64,000 nt of DNA from Jackrogersella multiformis (lineage: Eukaryota > Ascomycota > Sordariomycetes > Xylariales > Hypoxylaceae): assembly GCA_902806575.1 (NCBI GenBank), contig CADCXD010000002.1:2046001-2110000 (forward strand). The letters are read 5' to 3'. Of the stretch, positions 12,813 to 25,207 are shown piece after piece. A program made the position numbers and the translations under genes. Position 1 is the first letter of the stretch, and each line of letters starts with the position of its first letter. The notes under the pieces are model-generated. The model had not been told where the DNA came from. It made no database searches and saw only the letters and a list, made by a program, of their open reading frames with translations.

Positions 12813-14572
12813 ACTCGTTCCGTCTCTTTCGTCTTTGCTTCTTTCTTGCTCGGCCGCGCATATATCATTCTAGACTTGTACGATACGCATCAGGGAACGG
12901 CGTGGGTGGCTGGGAAACGACGTGTCTGAATACCCTGGGACAGCGAGGCTATGTTTAAAAATGAATTGAAAATATATATGAAATTATTTACGAGATGCTA
13001 CGATGTCGTGATTATATGGTTTAGAATAGGCGCTGTTAAATCATCTTAGATACCTAAGTTTAACATTTCTGGTGTTCGATGATGCGTTACAACTTCTTAG
13101 TTATTGCCCACCTCTCTACGGTAGCTACCTATTGGCTTCAGCTTCCAATCGGTCATTTGGGTTACTATACTCATACCGACCTTGGTTCAAAGTTACCTAG
13201 GTAGTCGTCGACTCTCGATAGGTTTCTGGTCTCATAGACAGACATTGATGGCTACCAAGGTTTGACTGATCAAGGCCACAAGTCAAATGTTCCTATTCCC
13301 ATTGGATGTTAACCATATCAATAGGTACCTACCTAGGTAAACACCTAGACCTATTGGAATTGCCTGTAGTTTAATGCAATGCTGAAGGTGTCAGTCTTCG
13401 GGGTTCCTGCCCCAAAACTGCAGCTGGTATTTATAGTGGCCCCCTGCTACCATGGTATGAAGCTAGCCGGCTACGTAGTAATATCTACATATACTACATA
13501 GTATTAGTGTATAGTGGGAACTGCCGTGTCAGGATCGTCAGGTCAGCACACGTGTGGGGATCTATCCAATGGTAGGCAGGACAATATGTATAGTTATTTT
13601 AAGACAATAGATCCTTGCACGTGTAATAGGATAGCCAATAAAGAAACGAAAGGATCAACAATCCAACTTATCTACCTAGGAAAACATATGTATGCATGTC
13701 TAGGTAGTCAAGATGCCACGATGCTGTGTGAGGAGGCGGGCTGTGATAGTACAGATTATAAGAAACCTGAATTCATGCGATGGCCAGCATCAATTACAAA
13801 GACCAGAGCCAAACGGAAGTGTAAACAGAAGTGGAAGGAGCGGAAGGATCTGAAAGGTCGAGCAGCTTTAAAAATAGCAAGGGCTGATTTATTTATTAGT
13901 ATGTACACTGCCGGACTGGGTACCTGGCAGAACGGTAGGTAAATAAAGCTCGAGAGTCGAGATCGGCCAGATGCTCGGGGCTTAACTCAGCCTCAATCAA
14001 GATCAGCAATACCCCATAGCTGGCGCCATGATTAAAGGATTAAAGGGTGGAAATTAAACCCATTTATGAGGTAACTTACCTAGGTACCTACCAAGATACC
14101 TATGGCATGTGATGACATACAACTTGCTAGGAAGCTAGGCGGAAGCAACTAAAGACTTGGCTGTATGTAGTGAGGTTAAAGAAAAGAAAACTCCAGGGCT
14201 ATTAACAGTTAGCCTTGACAGGTACGCACCTAGGCACCTAAGCACCTAGGTAAGCGCTAAACACGTTGTAGAATCGATAGGGGACGAGCCCTCGTCACAG
14301 GTGGCTTCCTGAGTGAATATGGCATAAGAGACGCAGGGACCAGGAGGGTGACGCCTGTGTTCATACGATTCCCAAGAAGGAAGGCGGATGGCATCTGGCC
14401 CTGAATGAGACCCCTGTCCGGATCGACTTAGCCCCTGCTTGCCGTCGGCCATCTACCACCTAGGTATGTAGGTACGGATGTAGTACTCCAAAACCTTGAT
14501 CATGGCTTTGTCGTGGGGAAACAGCGAAACTGATTAGGACGTAGGTATCGTTGTATAGAGCGGGAGAAATAA
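12813..14572. other. Intergenic with dispersed ACCTAGGT words
   Basis: No gene I can support. A 142-codon frame at 13514-13942 has no domain, no conserved look and biased Lys/Arg content, so I left it out. ACCTAGG words lie near 13195, 13324-13345, 13673, 14080-14102, 14225-14252 and 14455-14475. Confidence 0.5.
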
Positions 14573-14580
14573 TATAAAGG
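14573..14580 (+). promoter_or_regulatory. TATA box candidate of the NLP gene
   Basis: TATAAAGG lies 79 bases before the proposed start codon of the NPP1-type gene, a plausible distance for a fungal TATA element with a short leader. Confidence 0.5.
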
Positions 14581-14658
14581 AGATGGATGCCCTCTAAACC
14601 GTTATTCTTAGCGGATAGGATCAACCCAATCTACCTAGGTCGAAACCCACCCGTCAAG

Positions 14659-15615
14659 ATGTCTATCCGGAACAGCCTCGTCGCCACAGGGTTGGCCTTA
14701 TTGATGGCCACTACCGCTCCGGTAGTGAATGGCAGCCCCATCGAGCATCTCCTCCAGCTTATAACTCGGGACCCGCCAACAGCACTTCCCCAGAAGGCAA
14801 CGGCCAACGACAAGAAGTAGGTTTCGTCGCTTTCTACGATCGACTATGATGTCTATGAAGGCTAAACTGCATGGCTGTATAGATGGCAACCGGCAATGGA
14901 TTTCGATACCGATGGGTGCTACAACACCCCGGCGATTGACGCGAACGGCAACATAAATCCGGGTCTCGACCACCAGAACACCGGTCTATCGCAGAACTGC
15001 CGCGACCCCTCGGATTTGACCAATAACAACGTGTACTCCCGCGCGCGGTGCAAGTAGGTCTAGGTGCACTTTGCCGTCAGAAACCGAGCTAGATGGTCTA
15101 ACAATCACAGTGGTTCGCCCCAGATCTGCGCCTATATGTATGATTATTACTTCGAAAAGGATGTGGCGATCGCCAACTTCCCCTTCGATCCAGGGCACCG
15201 CAACGATTGGGAGCACATCGTGGTGTTCGTGAAAAACGACCAGGCCGTGTCGGTCGCCGTGTCGCAGCATGGCGAATATCAGATCAAGGCCGCCAGCGAT
15301 GTTCGATGGGAGGGCACACACCCCAAAACGGTCTACAACAAGGACGGGCTCGGCACGCATGATTTCCGATTCGCGAATGCGGATGATGACAACATCGAGA
15401 ACGCCTCCGGAAAGTGGTTCTACGGCCCGTTGATCTCGTACAACGGGTTTCCGAGCACCAGTCTTCGAGACAAGCTCTTCGCGTATGATTTTGGTAGCGC
15501 CAGTATCGCGATCAAGGACGGGAGCTTCCAGTCTAATCTGGACAATGCTCGTGGAGACTTCGTGCCTGGTTTCGATACCGGCGTAGATGACAGCTCCTCT
15601 CCTGGGAACCCATGA
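14659..15615 (+). CDS. Secreted NPP1/NLP family protein (necrosis- and ethylene-inducing-like)
   Basis: A product of about 277 aa in three exons (14659-14816, 14883-15053, 15111-15615). Both introns use GTAGGT donors and are in phase 2. The N-terminus has a basic start, a hydrophobic core (LVATGLALLMATTAPVV) and a small-residue cleavage region, which fits a signal peptide, so the protein should be secreted. The remainder matches the NPP1 domain (PF05630): a DGCYNTPA region, YMYDYYFEKD before the central site, and the family heptapeptide in the form GHRNDWE. The usual heptapeptide is GHRHDWE, so one histidine of the metal-site motif is replaced by Asn here. Family members bind glycosyl inositol phosphorylceramides of plant membranes, and many, but not all, are cytolytic; many fungal copies are non-toxic. 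Activity cannot be inferred from sequence alone. The start was chosen for its signal peptide and AAGATGTC context; an in-frame ATG at 14587 is less likely. Confidence 0.9.
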
Positions 15616-17070
15616 ACGGGGCGGGATCGGCAACGATGCTGAAGATATTGTATATATATAAAATGTTGTCTAAATACTACATATGAATTCATATCAAACC
15701 GAATCATGGTCGGGCGAATAGTATGTTTGTCCTCATTAGTCCTGCTGTCGCACTCGTTCTACGGCAGCAGGGTGGATTGGACGGGCTGTCTAGGCCCTTG
15801 GTTCTTTCTCCCACAGAACGATATGTAAAGAAGTTGACGCTCTTGCGCATTGAGAGTCGCAAGAGGTAGGCAATTTGTGGGTTATAACGAGTCAACCGAA
15901 TTTGAGTCCCGTCGAAAACGAGAAGAGGATAGACACTTGTCCGTCAGCCCGTAGAGATGGAGAAGAAGCGATGCTCATGGCGAAATGAATTACTTGATAG
16001 TAATTCATTATAACCTGTAGTCCAAAGCCGTAAGACCATATAGATTTAATTGCATGGTCTTGGTGAAATACTCTTCTCATAAGTCCGAGTGATTCTCGCG
16101 TTGTTGAAATTTATGTAAGGTTGAGAAAATTCAAATTGTGTAGAAATTTAAAGGAATTTAAAGTGGCGGGTGGATCCCCGTGGCGGTAGAGCGGGCCTCT
16201 CTGATCACATGACCACGTAGAAATCTTTTCGCACGGGTATGTACTTAGACGGATTCCGAATATTCAACATTTGCATTTTCTCCCCTCTCTCTTTACACTT
16301 TTTATATCGCACGATCAATCAACCGATTTCTAATTCACCTACTTTGCCATCGGTCATATTTACGTGCCAGACTGACTTGTGCTTGCTTCCGTTTTTCTTT
16401 TATGTGGTGCTTTACCTCTCGGTATATCACGCTTCGGTGGCGCACGTATATATATTAGCATTTACTCTGGTTTATACCCATCTATGTCGACATATTTAAC
16501 AGTTCAAACATGACATTTTAGAGCATTTAAAAACAATTACCAGATCGCTCTAAGATATATCATAATAATACATAATCAAGTCTTGTTATTTATTATGTTT
16601 ATACCTATGTGTTAAAGTTAAGCAGAAAACATGCCAGTATTAAATATATTAAATAATCTATGTCGTAGAAATATAATCTGATGGTCAGCAAAAAGATGCC
16701 TGGCGAATCAGATTATATCTAATATCCTATAAATTCTGACAAATCGACAACAGCCCGATTTACAATATCATAGCATGCATGGCATCTCGATACAATAATC
16801 AAAATCGTTAATGCAAGCTGGAGATGTTTCAAGGACTACATAGTAGATGCCCGCACTCATGTATTTTCCAAGTTCTTCTATTTGAAGCCCCCTGATGGCA
16901 AAATGCCGGCTTAATTCCCGATGGCTTGTTCTGCAGGCCCCGATTTACTTATTAGCTGCTAGCATGGCATAGAGTTGCAATCCATCGCGTGCTTTTCGCG
17001 AGAGCTGCGTGAGAGCTACGTGAAATTCATTTCTACCGACGTTAAAACTCCATCACGATACCGGGGAAAT
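15616..17070. other. AT-rich intergenic region
   Basis: No gene or domain is recognisable. The stretch 16500-16830 is notably AT-rich. CT-rich bases around 16258-16300 could be promoter-like but no convincing reading frame follows. Unlike most intergenic DNA here, it has almost no ACCTAGGT words. Confidence 0.5.
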
Positions 17071-17836
17071 ATGGGAATCATTAGGACGACACTATTAACG
17101 GGCGTCCTGGGCGTGACCGGCGGTGTTGCTAGTGTAGGCGTCGGGATGGCCTATCTAGCCGCCACGACTAGCCTCGTCGACCTTACCAAGAGTGACCCTT
17201 TGTTCAAGACGAAGGCGTACGCCAAGTACAACCCGAAGGGCAACCCGGCGCTTCAGGACGTAGTTATCAAGCGAGTGCCTCTGTCGAAGATCCGACCAGA
17301 ACTTCGCGACAACGAAAAGGCCCTCACTCTGGAGTTTTGCCGCGGCATCTGGGGTCGCTGGGGTGCGATAGCTTCTTCCCCTCTCCTCCCGTAACCCGGG
17401 ATTTAGAGCTGGCCGACTAATACTCGACTCAGGATTCTGGGTCCAGAGCAAGTTCCATGAGCGCTACGACAAGCCGCCCGGAACGGAGAATTATCTGTGG
17501 CGCACGTCGGATCTGGCGCTCGCCAAATACGAGAAGGGGTTGAAATTCTCAAATCACTTCGAGGTGGTGGACAATAACGGCAAGGAGATTGTCGTCCGCT
17601 GCGGCGGATCGCCGTTGGAACCTAACCCGAGGAATTCGGACGGCCTCGTCTTTCTCAGCGCGAAGATCGACAAGGAGACGCAGCAGGCGGAGTTCAGGCT
17701 CAAGACTGCTCTGTTCAACAGCGCCGCGGCTTTCGATGCGGGTGCCGAGCATCCTATCCCGCCGAAGATCATCTTCTTGCATCATTGGTATGTTCGCATC
17801 TTGACACATAGCGCCGTTAAGAACGTCCAATCTTGA
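17071..17836 (+). CDS. Conserved fungal protein with N-terminal membrane anchor
   Basis: A protein of about 231 aa in two exons (17071-17362 and 17433-17836; 70-nt intron with GTGCGA donor and GACTCAG end). Residues 1-35 are hydrophobic and glycine-rich (GVLGVTGGVASVGVGMAYLA), which suggests a single membrane anchor. After it come YAKYNPKGNPALQD, a conserved-looking stretch LTLEFCRGIWGRWG across the intron, and a beta-rich C-terminal part (FSNHFEVVDNNGKEIVVRCG, then SDGLVFLSAKID). I recognise the general pattern as a widespread fungal family without a known function; I cannot name it. A GTATGT sequence at 17788 could act as a donor, but reading through gives a family-like end (HHWYVRILTHSAVKN), so I kept the stop at 17836. 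Confidence 0.75.
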
Positions 17837-18695
17837 CACCTTTGGTGACGGTTGGACGGAAGTGAATTGGTACGGAACATATGCTTGATGGATAAAAGTA
17901 TCAATTTATACCCTATTTTATGCCTGCCATTTACTCGATATGAGAAACTCAACAACTGTGAACATCATTCGAGGCTTGTGTCTTAGTCTAAGGAGCGAGT
18001 CCTCCCTTATGATGTTTCTTATACTTGTGAGCTGTATGCCTTTTGTTCTAACTGGTAGGTAGATGAAGCTGGATCGGTCCAACGGGTTATTATATTACTA
18101 TACGATATTTCGGATATACTATAACTATTGTCTTCTAGATGTTTTTGACAACTCTCTATATATGTCAATAAATGAGAGGTAGATAAAATGATGAACTCTC
18201 CATAGCTGTATACAAGTTCTTTGTACTCAAATAGCGATACATCAACAAACCCCACCCATAACCCCGGCCTCTACACCTTCTAAAACGGGAATCGATCATC
18301 CCTGGCCGATGTGTTTGTAGAGGTGGAACGACCGAATGTCAAGACGGAAGTCTCGCTACCCGCCCGCCTAAGGTATTGACGACCAGCGTAGCATCTCATT
18401 TAATCCCCCGCATCTTTTTTGCCTTCTACACTACTACCTTAGGTACCTACCTGCCTAACATACCCCATCGTATCTCCAGCTAAGCTCTCCTACCTTTTTT
18501 AGCTTCCAACAACTCTCGCCGCGCGAAATGTGAGTTCGAAAAAAAACAAACACCCACCTCCGAGACACACGACCCAACCGCCACCATCCGAACCCCGCGT
18601 CATCGCGAAAGACAATCATCCATCGAAAGGAAGAAGAACACCACCACCCACCAACATCACCAACATCACTATCAACCACCCGACCAACCAGCAAA
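17837..18695. other. Intergenic, upstream of membrane-protein gene
   Basis: No gene seen. The last 250 bases are rich in CCA/CAC and CT runs, typical of a fungal leader, and hold one CCTTAGGTACCTACC word near 18437-18452. Confidence 0.5.
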
Positions 18696-19631
18696 ATGGT
18701 AACAACGCGCTCTGCCAGCAAAGCCGCGACCTCGCCCTCGGGACGCGCGCGCGCCCCCGCCCCCAGCAACATCAGCAGCAGCAGCAGCAGCAAGCCGTGG
18801 TCGCACGCGCCGACGCGCCTGACGCTCCTCTGGCTCGCCGTGTCGCTGCCCCTCGTGATCTGGGACTCGGGGTACGTGCTGCTGCGGCCGTGGACGATGG
18901 AGGGCGGGCCGCTGCACCGGCCGCTGTACGCGCCGTACCGGCTGTACGGCGAGGTCGACCATGTGTACGGGTGGAAGGCGTTCCGGGCCGGCAGCGGCTT
19001 CACCTCCGCCCAGGGCGCCCTCAACGTCGCCGAGACCGCCATGTACCTCGCCTACCTGTGGCTGTATTACGGCTCCGGCTCCGCTGTTGTCGCCGGAGCG
19101 GGCGATCGCGCCGCGAAGGTGCTGAGCGGCCGGCCTGCCGCCGTGGCTGTCTTGACCGCGTTTGCGGCTGCGGTCATGACGTTGAGTAAGACGGTGCTGT
19201 ATTGTGAGCTCGCGCCCCTTTTTGTCTTTCTTTTTCTTCCTTTTTTTCTTCGTTCCCCTGTGGGCTGAGGATTGTGGATTGTGGATTGTGCAGGTGCATT
19301 TTCAACTGTCGTGCGTGCGAAGCTGCTAATCCGGATGACTTTCGCGTAGGGCTCAACGAGTACTTCTCGAACTACGACAACATCGGCCATAACAGCGTCC
19401 GGGATCTAATCTTCCTGTGGATCATCCCGAAGTAAGTCGCCTTCCCCCTTTCCTCCTTATCTTTTTCGCCTATATCCCCTCGTAAGCGTCGTATGCCAAA
19501 TCGAGATTGGTTAACAATGAGACAGCGGCTTATGGCTCGTCTTTCCCACCTACCTCATCTACGTCATGGGAGGCGAGATCATAGAAGGCTTGACGGCTGC
19601 GTCGGCTGGCGCGGCGATCAAGTCCGAGTAG
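18696..19631 (+). CDS. Multipass membrane protein, EXPERA/EBP-like
   Basis: A protein of about 231 aa in three exons (18696-19203, 19350-19431, 19526-19631). The N-terminal 38 residues are Ser/Ala/Pro/Lys-rich and presumably cytosolic. Membrane segments follow at about residues 42-60, 110-130 and 145-165, with two more around LIFLWIIPN and GLWLVFPTYLIYVMG. Conserved-looking features are WDSGYVLLRPWTM, YGEVDHVYGWKAF and WLNEYFSNYDNIGHN. The last membrane pair (YF...N...LW...P) resembles EXPERA-domain proteins such as emopamil-binding protein, the sterol isomerase family, but the similarity is only in pattern and I see no complete set of catalytic residues. The function is therefore unknown; a lipid-related role in an internal membrane is an inference. 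G/C dominates third codon positions. Confidence 0.8.
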
Positions 19632-20099
19632 GTGGTCAGCAGCCGTGGTTCTTTCTGCGCGAAGGACTGACCTGAGTTTAAGCCAGAGTGAGCGTGTAAA
19701 GTAAATACGTGAGAATAAGGAGACGGCATGGTATTCGAAGAAAATAACGTGAACACAAACAAGGCCTAGCTTAGCTGTATGAAGGTTGCAAGGGTTTGCA
19801 AGGTTGAATATATTTAATACCCTCTAGCGATCTAAATCCAACCCCCAACCCTTTTCCCTTTTCTTCCTAAGCAACTTCCATAGTCCATTTTAAAAGCTCT
19901 AACCTAGGTATGCACAACGCTCTCGTAAACCATAGATATCATTATAAACCACCAAGCGCCCATGGCGAACGCCTGACCTAACGAACGGGGCCCTATTCTA
20001 GCGGGTATCATCCACCACAAAACGAGACATTCACAGACAATCCTCACCGCAATTCATGGCCTTGCCTCATCAATTCCATTACATCCAACCCACCCCAAC
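19632..20099. other. Short convergent intergenic region
   Basis: This 468-base spacer lies between two genes that end toward each other. I see no gene; it should hold both 3' untranslated regions. One AACCTAGGTA word occurs near 19901. Confidence 0.55.
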
Positions 20100-22828
20100 C
20101 TAAAAACGTCTCGCCGGAGGCGCCTTGACAAGCTTCGCCGCGGGCGTGGTATACACGCCGGAGATGGGCTCCCTCAGGCCGCCGAGGTCGTTGTACTGCT
20201 CCCACTGGGGATGGACGTCGTTGGCCATCCAGCCGGTGGCCTTGACCTCCATGACAGCCTTGACGTAGTTCCATGACGTATGCGCCTTCGGGGCGAGCAT
20301 CTCGATGGGCGGCGCGGCCCTGTCGACCTTGCGAACGGGCTCCGCGGACCGGGCCTTTCGCAACTTGGCACTAGCGCCGACATTGCGCGATCGCCGCCGG
20401 ATCAGCCCGCAGCCCGCCTCGGATGTGCTGTCGTCGTCATGCAGCCGGAGCCGGAGCCCGGTACACGAGAGCCCGATGATGCGACGAGAGCCGCTCTTCC
20501 CGCCATCGTGAGTGTGCTGCCCGGCGCTTTGGTGGCGAGGTTTGCACAGCCGCGTCGGGGCTTCTCCGGTCGAGCTCTCGCTCACGGACGTGTCCAGGGT
20601 CTTGGCCGCGCTGCCTTCGTGGGACTGCCGTAGGTCGGAGGAGCTGCCGGAGTAGCGCGAGGACGTCGACGCTGGGTCTTCTTCCGCGATCGCCGAGCGC
20701 GCTTTCGGGGGTGGCGCGTCCGCCAGCGAAGCTTTGATGTCGTACGTGCCGTTGCCGTAGCCCTGGACGACGATCTCGTGGTGGTACGTGTTGCGGGGTG
20801 GGTAGGTCGGCCTGTCGGGCTGCGGTTTGGTTAGCTTGGCCGACGGTCGTCGAGCCGTCAGGCCGCGAGACAGGTTGCTGGAGAGGCTTCCCCTCCAGCT
20901 CCCAGTCCTTCGAAGCCGCGAGCCTCCCTCTTTTGCCTCGTTGGTGCTGTTTTCGCGGTGAGTGAGGGCGAAGTAATCGATATCTGGTTTGATCTCGAAG
21001 CTCCGCTCGTGGGGAGACGGCGGTCTCATGGAGTCCCGATTCGTCTCTGATATCGAAATGCTGCGAGCGATATGGTGGGTCTGCCTTCGCACGAGGCTAT
21101 GCATAGATCGTTCTTCATCCCACGGCGGCAGGTCGGAGGTGGAGATGCAGAGAGGGTACGGGGCGCCAGCGGCATCCCGAACTTCAGATGGGATATCTGT
21201 TGCTTGTCGGAGGGCCTGGTAGGTCGCGTAGATCAATATCCAGCGCACCTTTCGACTGTCCATAGGTCCCAGGTTTTCAGATCTATCCGCCTTTGTAGGC
21301 CAGTAGGCCAACCCTTCTTCGAATTGGCGATATATTCTCACTAGCCCATTTCTCAGGAGGCCGGCCCTCTGGTTGCTAGCCTTCAGCAAAGCAGCGTGTA
21401 TATTTTCTCGCCATTTTCGATCTGCCTTCATTGGTTTGCCCAGCCATGACGTCCTTTTAGTATTTTCCCGTGATACCTTTGGCAGAAGTGGAAGTGGGTG
21501 AGCCAGAGTCTTGAACTCGTGTCTCGTGTCGAACGATTGTATGCTCTGCCATGTGCAAATTCCCCCCTCTGCTAAGAACGGGCTTTTCCCGGTATTGTCG
21601 AATGTCTCGTCGACCAGGTACTGGTACAGGGCCTCGAAATCCGCCCTCATCATCTGGAAGATTTCAACCTCAAATATCGTCGTCCGAGAGTCAACTGATG
21701 GTGGGGGGTAAAAGCCGAATTTAGCGACGTAGAAATCGTGCAATAAGGTTCGGAACCGTTCAAGATGCGCTCGGGCGCCAGCGTATAAGCCCAGATGTGC
21801 CTCTGACAACTCATATTGAAGAAAAGTTCCAACCATATTCGCGCTGTGTCCTAACCTAAGATTCATCTCGACCCGAGCGCAGCGGATGAGCTTTCGGGTC
21901 CCAGCAGACACGAGCTAGGCATTTTAGGTTAGCAAGCCTCTAGAGGTAACGGAACATGTGTACAAACCTGGTATTCAGGGGAGGTAGGTAATTGACCGCT
22001 CATGCCGCAGCAATGTGCGAAAGCGTCGATATAGAGGTCTCGCAGCTGGAAGAATTCTGCAAGGTGTAGTATAGCTAACGCGTGAGTCGGATTGCTCGTA
22101 AAGTTGAGATAGCCCTCTTCGTCCAGGTAACTCATCAAGTCCTGAACGTTATCTACGTCCTCGGTGCGGAACTCATGCATACTGTGCATAAGGGTGACTA
22201 GAGCAGCCCCTAGGTGCTCTCCGACCACGGATCTACGAAACACGCAGGCTAAGAAGTTGCGAGTCGCTAGGTGGTATTTATAAGATAGCTGCTTGTCCGA
22301 TCGAGGAGGTGGCGGGATGAAGAGTTCGATGCGACTCCGCCTGGCAAGATCGCCATTGTCGTCTTGAGCCCAGCGGTTTGAATCTAAGAGACTTCGAGCC
22401 ATAAACCTATCGATGAATGGATAGCAGTTCGCCTCTAGAAGTCCCGAGAAGGGAACTTTGAAGGCAGGGCCTCTACGGCTCTGCCCTTGGCCGTAAAGGT
22501 GGATATAGCAGTTCCCATCCCGATACCATAATTCGGGGTCCTGCGTCAGATCGTAAGCTTATAGCATATACAAATAGGAGACAGTTCACAAACATACCCT
22601 TTTTAAATTATCCCAAGTATTACTTGACATTGAAGCGCCGTCCCATCTCTTGACGCTGATTTTACGAGAGGAACGCATATCCGCGATCTTGTCTGATTTC
22701 TTCGTCTTCCAGCCTCGTAACCGATTTGAGACTCCGTTGTAGAGGGATAGCTCCCGCGCGAGGGGCCCATCCGTCTGCCGTGGAGATGGCATGAGGGGGG
22801 AACGAGGACGGTCGCTCGTGTCAGCCAT
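20100..22828 (-). CDS. DUF8004 family protein
   Basis: A protein of about 872 aa in three exons (22828-22598, 22540-21968, 21914-20100). The introns are 57 and 53 nt and both are in phase 0. The N-terminal block has the hallmark SVKRWDGASMSSNTWDNLKR, continuing in exon 2 with DPELWYRDGNCYIHLYGQGQ and PAFKVPFSGLLEANCYPFID; I associate this with the fungal family now called DUF8004, whose function is unknown. The middle (residues 200-480) is helical and Leu/Phe/Tyr-rich. The C-terminal 350 residues are disordered (Ser, Arg, Pro) with many possible phosphorylation sites, and end in an ordered patch (YVKAVMEVKATGWMAND). There is no signal peptide or membrane span. Its size is usual for the family. 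Confidence 0.8.
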
Positions 22829-24637
22829 CGCTCGAGAACCGTATAACTACCTTTCTTTAAAGCTTGATCCCCGACGCTTAGTATACGAGCTATTGTGAAC
22901 GAAACGAAATCACCAACGGCCCAAAAGCTTTCCCTGGGGGTCTGACACGTTGCTAACTGCCGAAGCGTTTTTTCCAGCAGGCCATAGCTAGCATTGGTGA
23001 GGCTTCGCCATGAGGTCAGATATTTGAACTGAAGCGATCATGATAAAGTGTATGCGCGAGGACGTCAAGCATTTCGATCCCCAAAACTTTGTCCTGGCCA
23101 AAGGGTAGCCCTCAAGGATATATCTGCGTCCTCCACGCAAGCTTGGGTGTTCCAACCTCCTACTCTGCTCTATAGCTTACTTATTTCGGGGACCTAAAAC
23201 GCCTGCACGTCGTGCTAGCGCAAAGCATGATGCTGCGCGGAACACGCTATCGCCGGGTGAGGCGTATACCATTGACGACCCGTTGCAAGCCACAAGCCAT
23301 ACCCAAGAATTCGGGTACTATATTGGGCGACTCTAGAGCCTCTCTGGCTAGGATTCTTTTACTAGCCGCCGGTAAAAACGACGTCGTGTCTTGGGTTTGT
23401 ATGCATGCGTGTATATCATGTTGCCAATAGTTTGCGTATGTGCTCAGCTCAGCCTTCGTCGACGTCGAAAATACACTTTCTTGGGAGCTGGACCATAAAC
23501 TTACGGATGCAAATCTGGCATGCTTCAACGAACGTACGAAGACGTTAATCTTCCCGGAAACCTGCGAATTTTGTATGTATGTAGGGCAGGGCAGGGCAGG
23601 GCGGAGAGGTCGGGAGGTAAATGGTCATAGGATAGAGATCTTGGATGGCAACCCTTACATGAAGCATGCATCCTTCGGCGGTCAATTGGATATTTGAATT
23701 ACCTTTGATCTATTTCGCAATCTTGTCCATGTTCAGTCCGCTTCCAGAGCATCCTGTTAAAGTAAGCGGCCGGCAGCTAAGCTAGCAGCTGAATTGGAAC
23801 TTTGCTCAAGTATTTGGCAAGTGGCTCTTCCATCGGTCATGAGACGAAGATGAATCATGAGAAGAAGCGTTATGAAACCTAGGAACTCCATATATGTTGA
23901 CTTACTGCTCGTGCTTGATCGAATCGAAGGATGCTGAGAGATTGGATTTTCACAACATCCCGCGTCTTTGCTTGTTAGGTTACCTCCGTAGGTAAGTAGT
24001 AGGTATGTGATATATTGTCCGACGGACGTTGTGCCCAACAACATGAAGCTATCGTTGAATGGATCCACGCCATCATGAAAGACATGCATGGATGATAGTC
24101 CGTAATATACCTACCTAGGTACCTAGGTATGTATAGTGCAGTAGCGTACTAGTGACGACTTATGGGAGTATCCGAAGATATCAGAGCGATTCTTTGGCTG
24201 GCTGACAGACGCTGACTCAATCTTGTTTAAGTACCTTAGGAGGTAGGTAACAAAGGGAAGTTCCAGGTTTAGGATTTTATCTAGGTGTCCGTATGTAGGT
24301 AGGTAGGATCTCCTAATACCTACCTAGGTAGGTAGGTAGGACCTAGGTAGTACACTAGGTGAGAGGTGTTGCTGGATATCCTTGTATGTTTCAACTTAAA
24401 CTTCAACCAGGCTGCCAGGTACATGCTATATAATAATCAGGAAGCTTCAACGGGGACATATCTAAAATATTCGTCGTGATACTTTCTGTTGTAAGCGTTG
24501 TGGGTTGTAGGTTTTAATTAACAGTGTAGGGAGGTCGGTAGATATTTTGATGAGAAAATTGAGAAAATTGTGTTGTGTTTGTGATGAATAACCAAATACA
24601 AAAGTAACCAGGGTACAAGGTAGAGAGAGACAAAAGC
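22829..24637. other. Intergenic with ACCTAGGT clusters
   Basis: I see no supported gene; the frames around 23212-23700 lack domains. A GGGCA run (about four units) lies at 23585-23603. Dense ACCTAGGT words occupy 24109-24130 and 24231-24350. Confidence 0.5.
24109..24350. repeat. ACCTAGGT repeat clusters
   Basis: Two clusters (24109-24130 and 24231-24350). Each consists of ACCT units passing through CCTAGG into AGGT units; the longest run, 24317-24350, has several TAGG units in a row. Being self-complementary, these runs could fold into hairpins. Confidence 0.8.
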
Positions 24638-24643
24638 AAAAAA
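24638..24643 (-). terminator. RNA polymerase III terminator of tRNA-Ser
   Basis: A run of six T on the minus strand begins 6 bases beyond the tRNA 3' end, as expected for a pol III stop. Confidence 0.7.
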
Positions 24644-24649
24644 TTAATT

Positions 24650-24749
24650 CGACACCTGTGTGATTCGAACACACGCCCCCGAAGGGAATGCCTAGACTAT
24701 CATTGTAATTAATAGCAGGGCATCGCGTTAACCACTCCGCCAAAGTGCC
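24650..24749 (-). tRNA. tRNA-Ser(GCT), intron-containing
   Basis: Read on the minus strand, this 100-base gene begins GGCACTT and its acceptor stem pairs with AGGTGTC (G-T wobbles allowed), followed by discriminator G. The D arm, a five-pair anticodon stem (ATGCC/GGCAT), a long class II variable arm (CCC TTC GGG type) and the T arm (GTGTG-TTCGAAT-CACAC) are all present. The anticodon GCT is at 24716-24714. A 19-base intron (24712-24694) sits one base after the anticodon, the standard eukaryotic position. CCA is not encoded. The long variable arm together with GCT identifies serine AGC/AGT decoding. Confidence 0.93.
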
Positions 24750-25207
24750 TTGGATCAACTATCCGATGGTGGCTGATGATGAAGCTGCTAACAAAACTAG
24801 CCTATAAGCTTAGAGAGCATAGCAAGTCATGTGGCTCCAGCTAGTGGTCTGGTGGGTTAAACGGTTTAGGTTACTACCTATGACCTTATCGATAGGCTAG
24901 ACATCGGTAATGCGTATGAGCATACCAGGTACCGAAGCATTGACGATTGCCTCTCTATCCAAGTACACATAGGTATTATCATAACACTTCGTAAGGCAAC
25001 AGAAAAGCTCAATTGATCAAGCTACCCATCCGTAATCTATACGTGCAAAAGTCCAACGTCCCCTCAACACCCTGCCACCCAAAGCCGCGTCGCAGAATCT
25101 ACCTTACCCACGATTCGAGCCCATCACCACCTTGGTTTCCGTTTGCAGAGCTTAGGTGCATTAGACCTTACGCTTACGGCTGAAATATGCCGATCCGGGA
25201 GGTCTAG
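24750..25207. other. Intergenic, shared upstream region of tRNA and dynactin gene
   Basis: 458 bases between the divergently oriented tRNA-Ser and dynactin p62 genes. No reading frame of note and no clear TATA element. Confidence 0.5.

Noticed and set aside
13514..13942. 142-codon plus-strand open frame
   Set aside because: Embedded in ACCTAGGT-rich spacer, contains one of the words in frame, and no conserved-looking segment.
16239..16499. Short hydrophobic plus-strand frame
   Set aside because: Hydrophobicity comes from T-rich sequence; there is no domain and no flanking gene structure.
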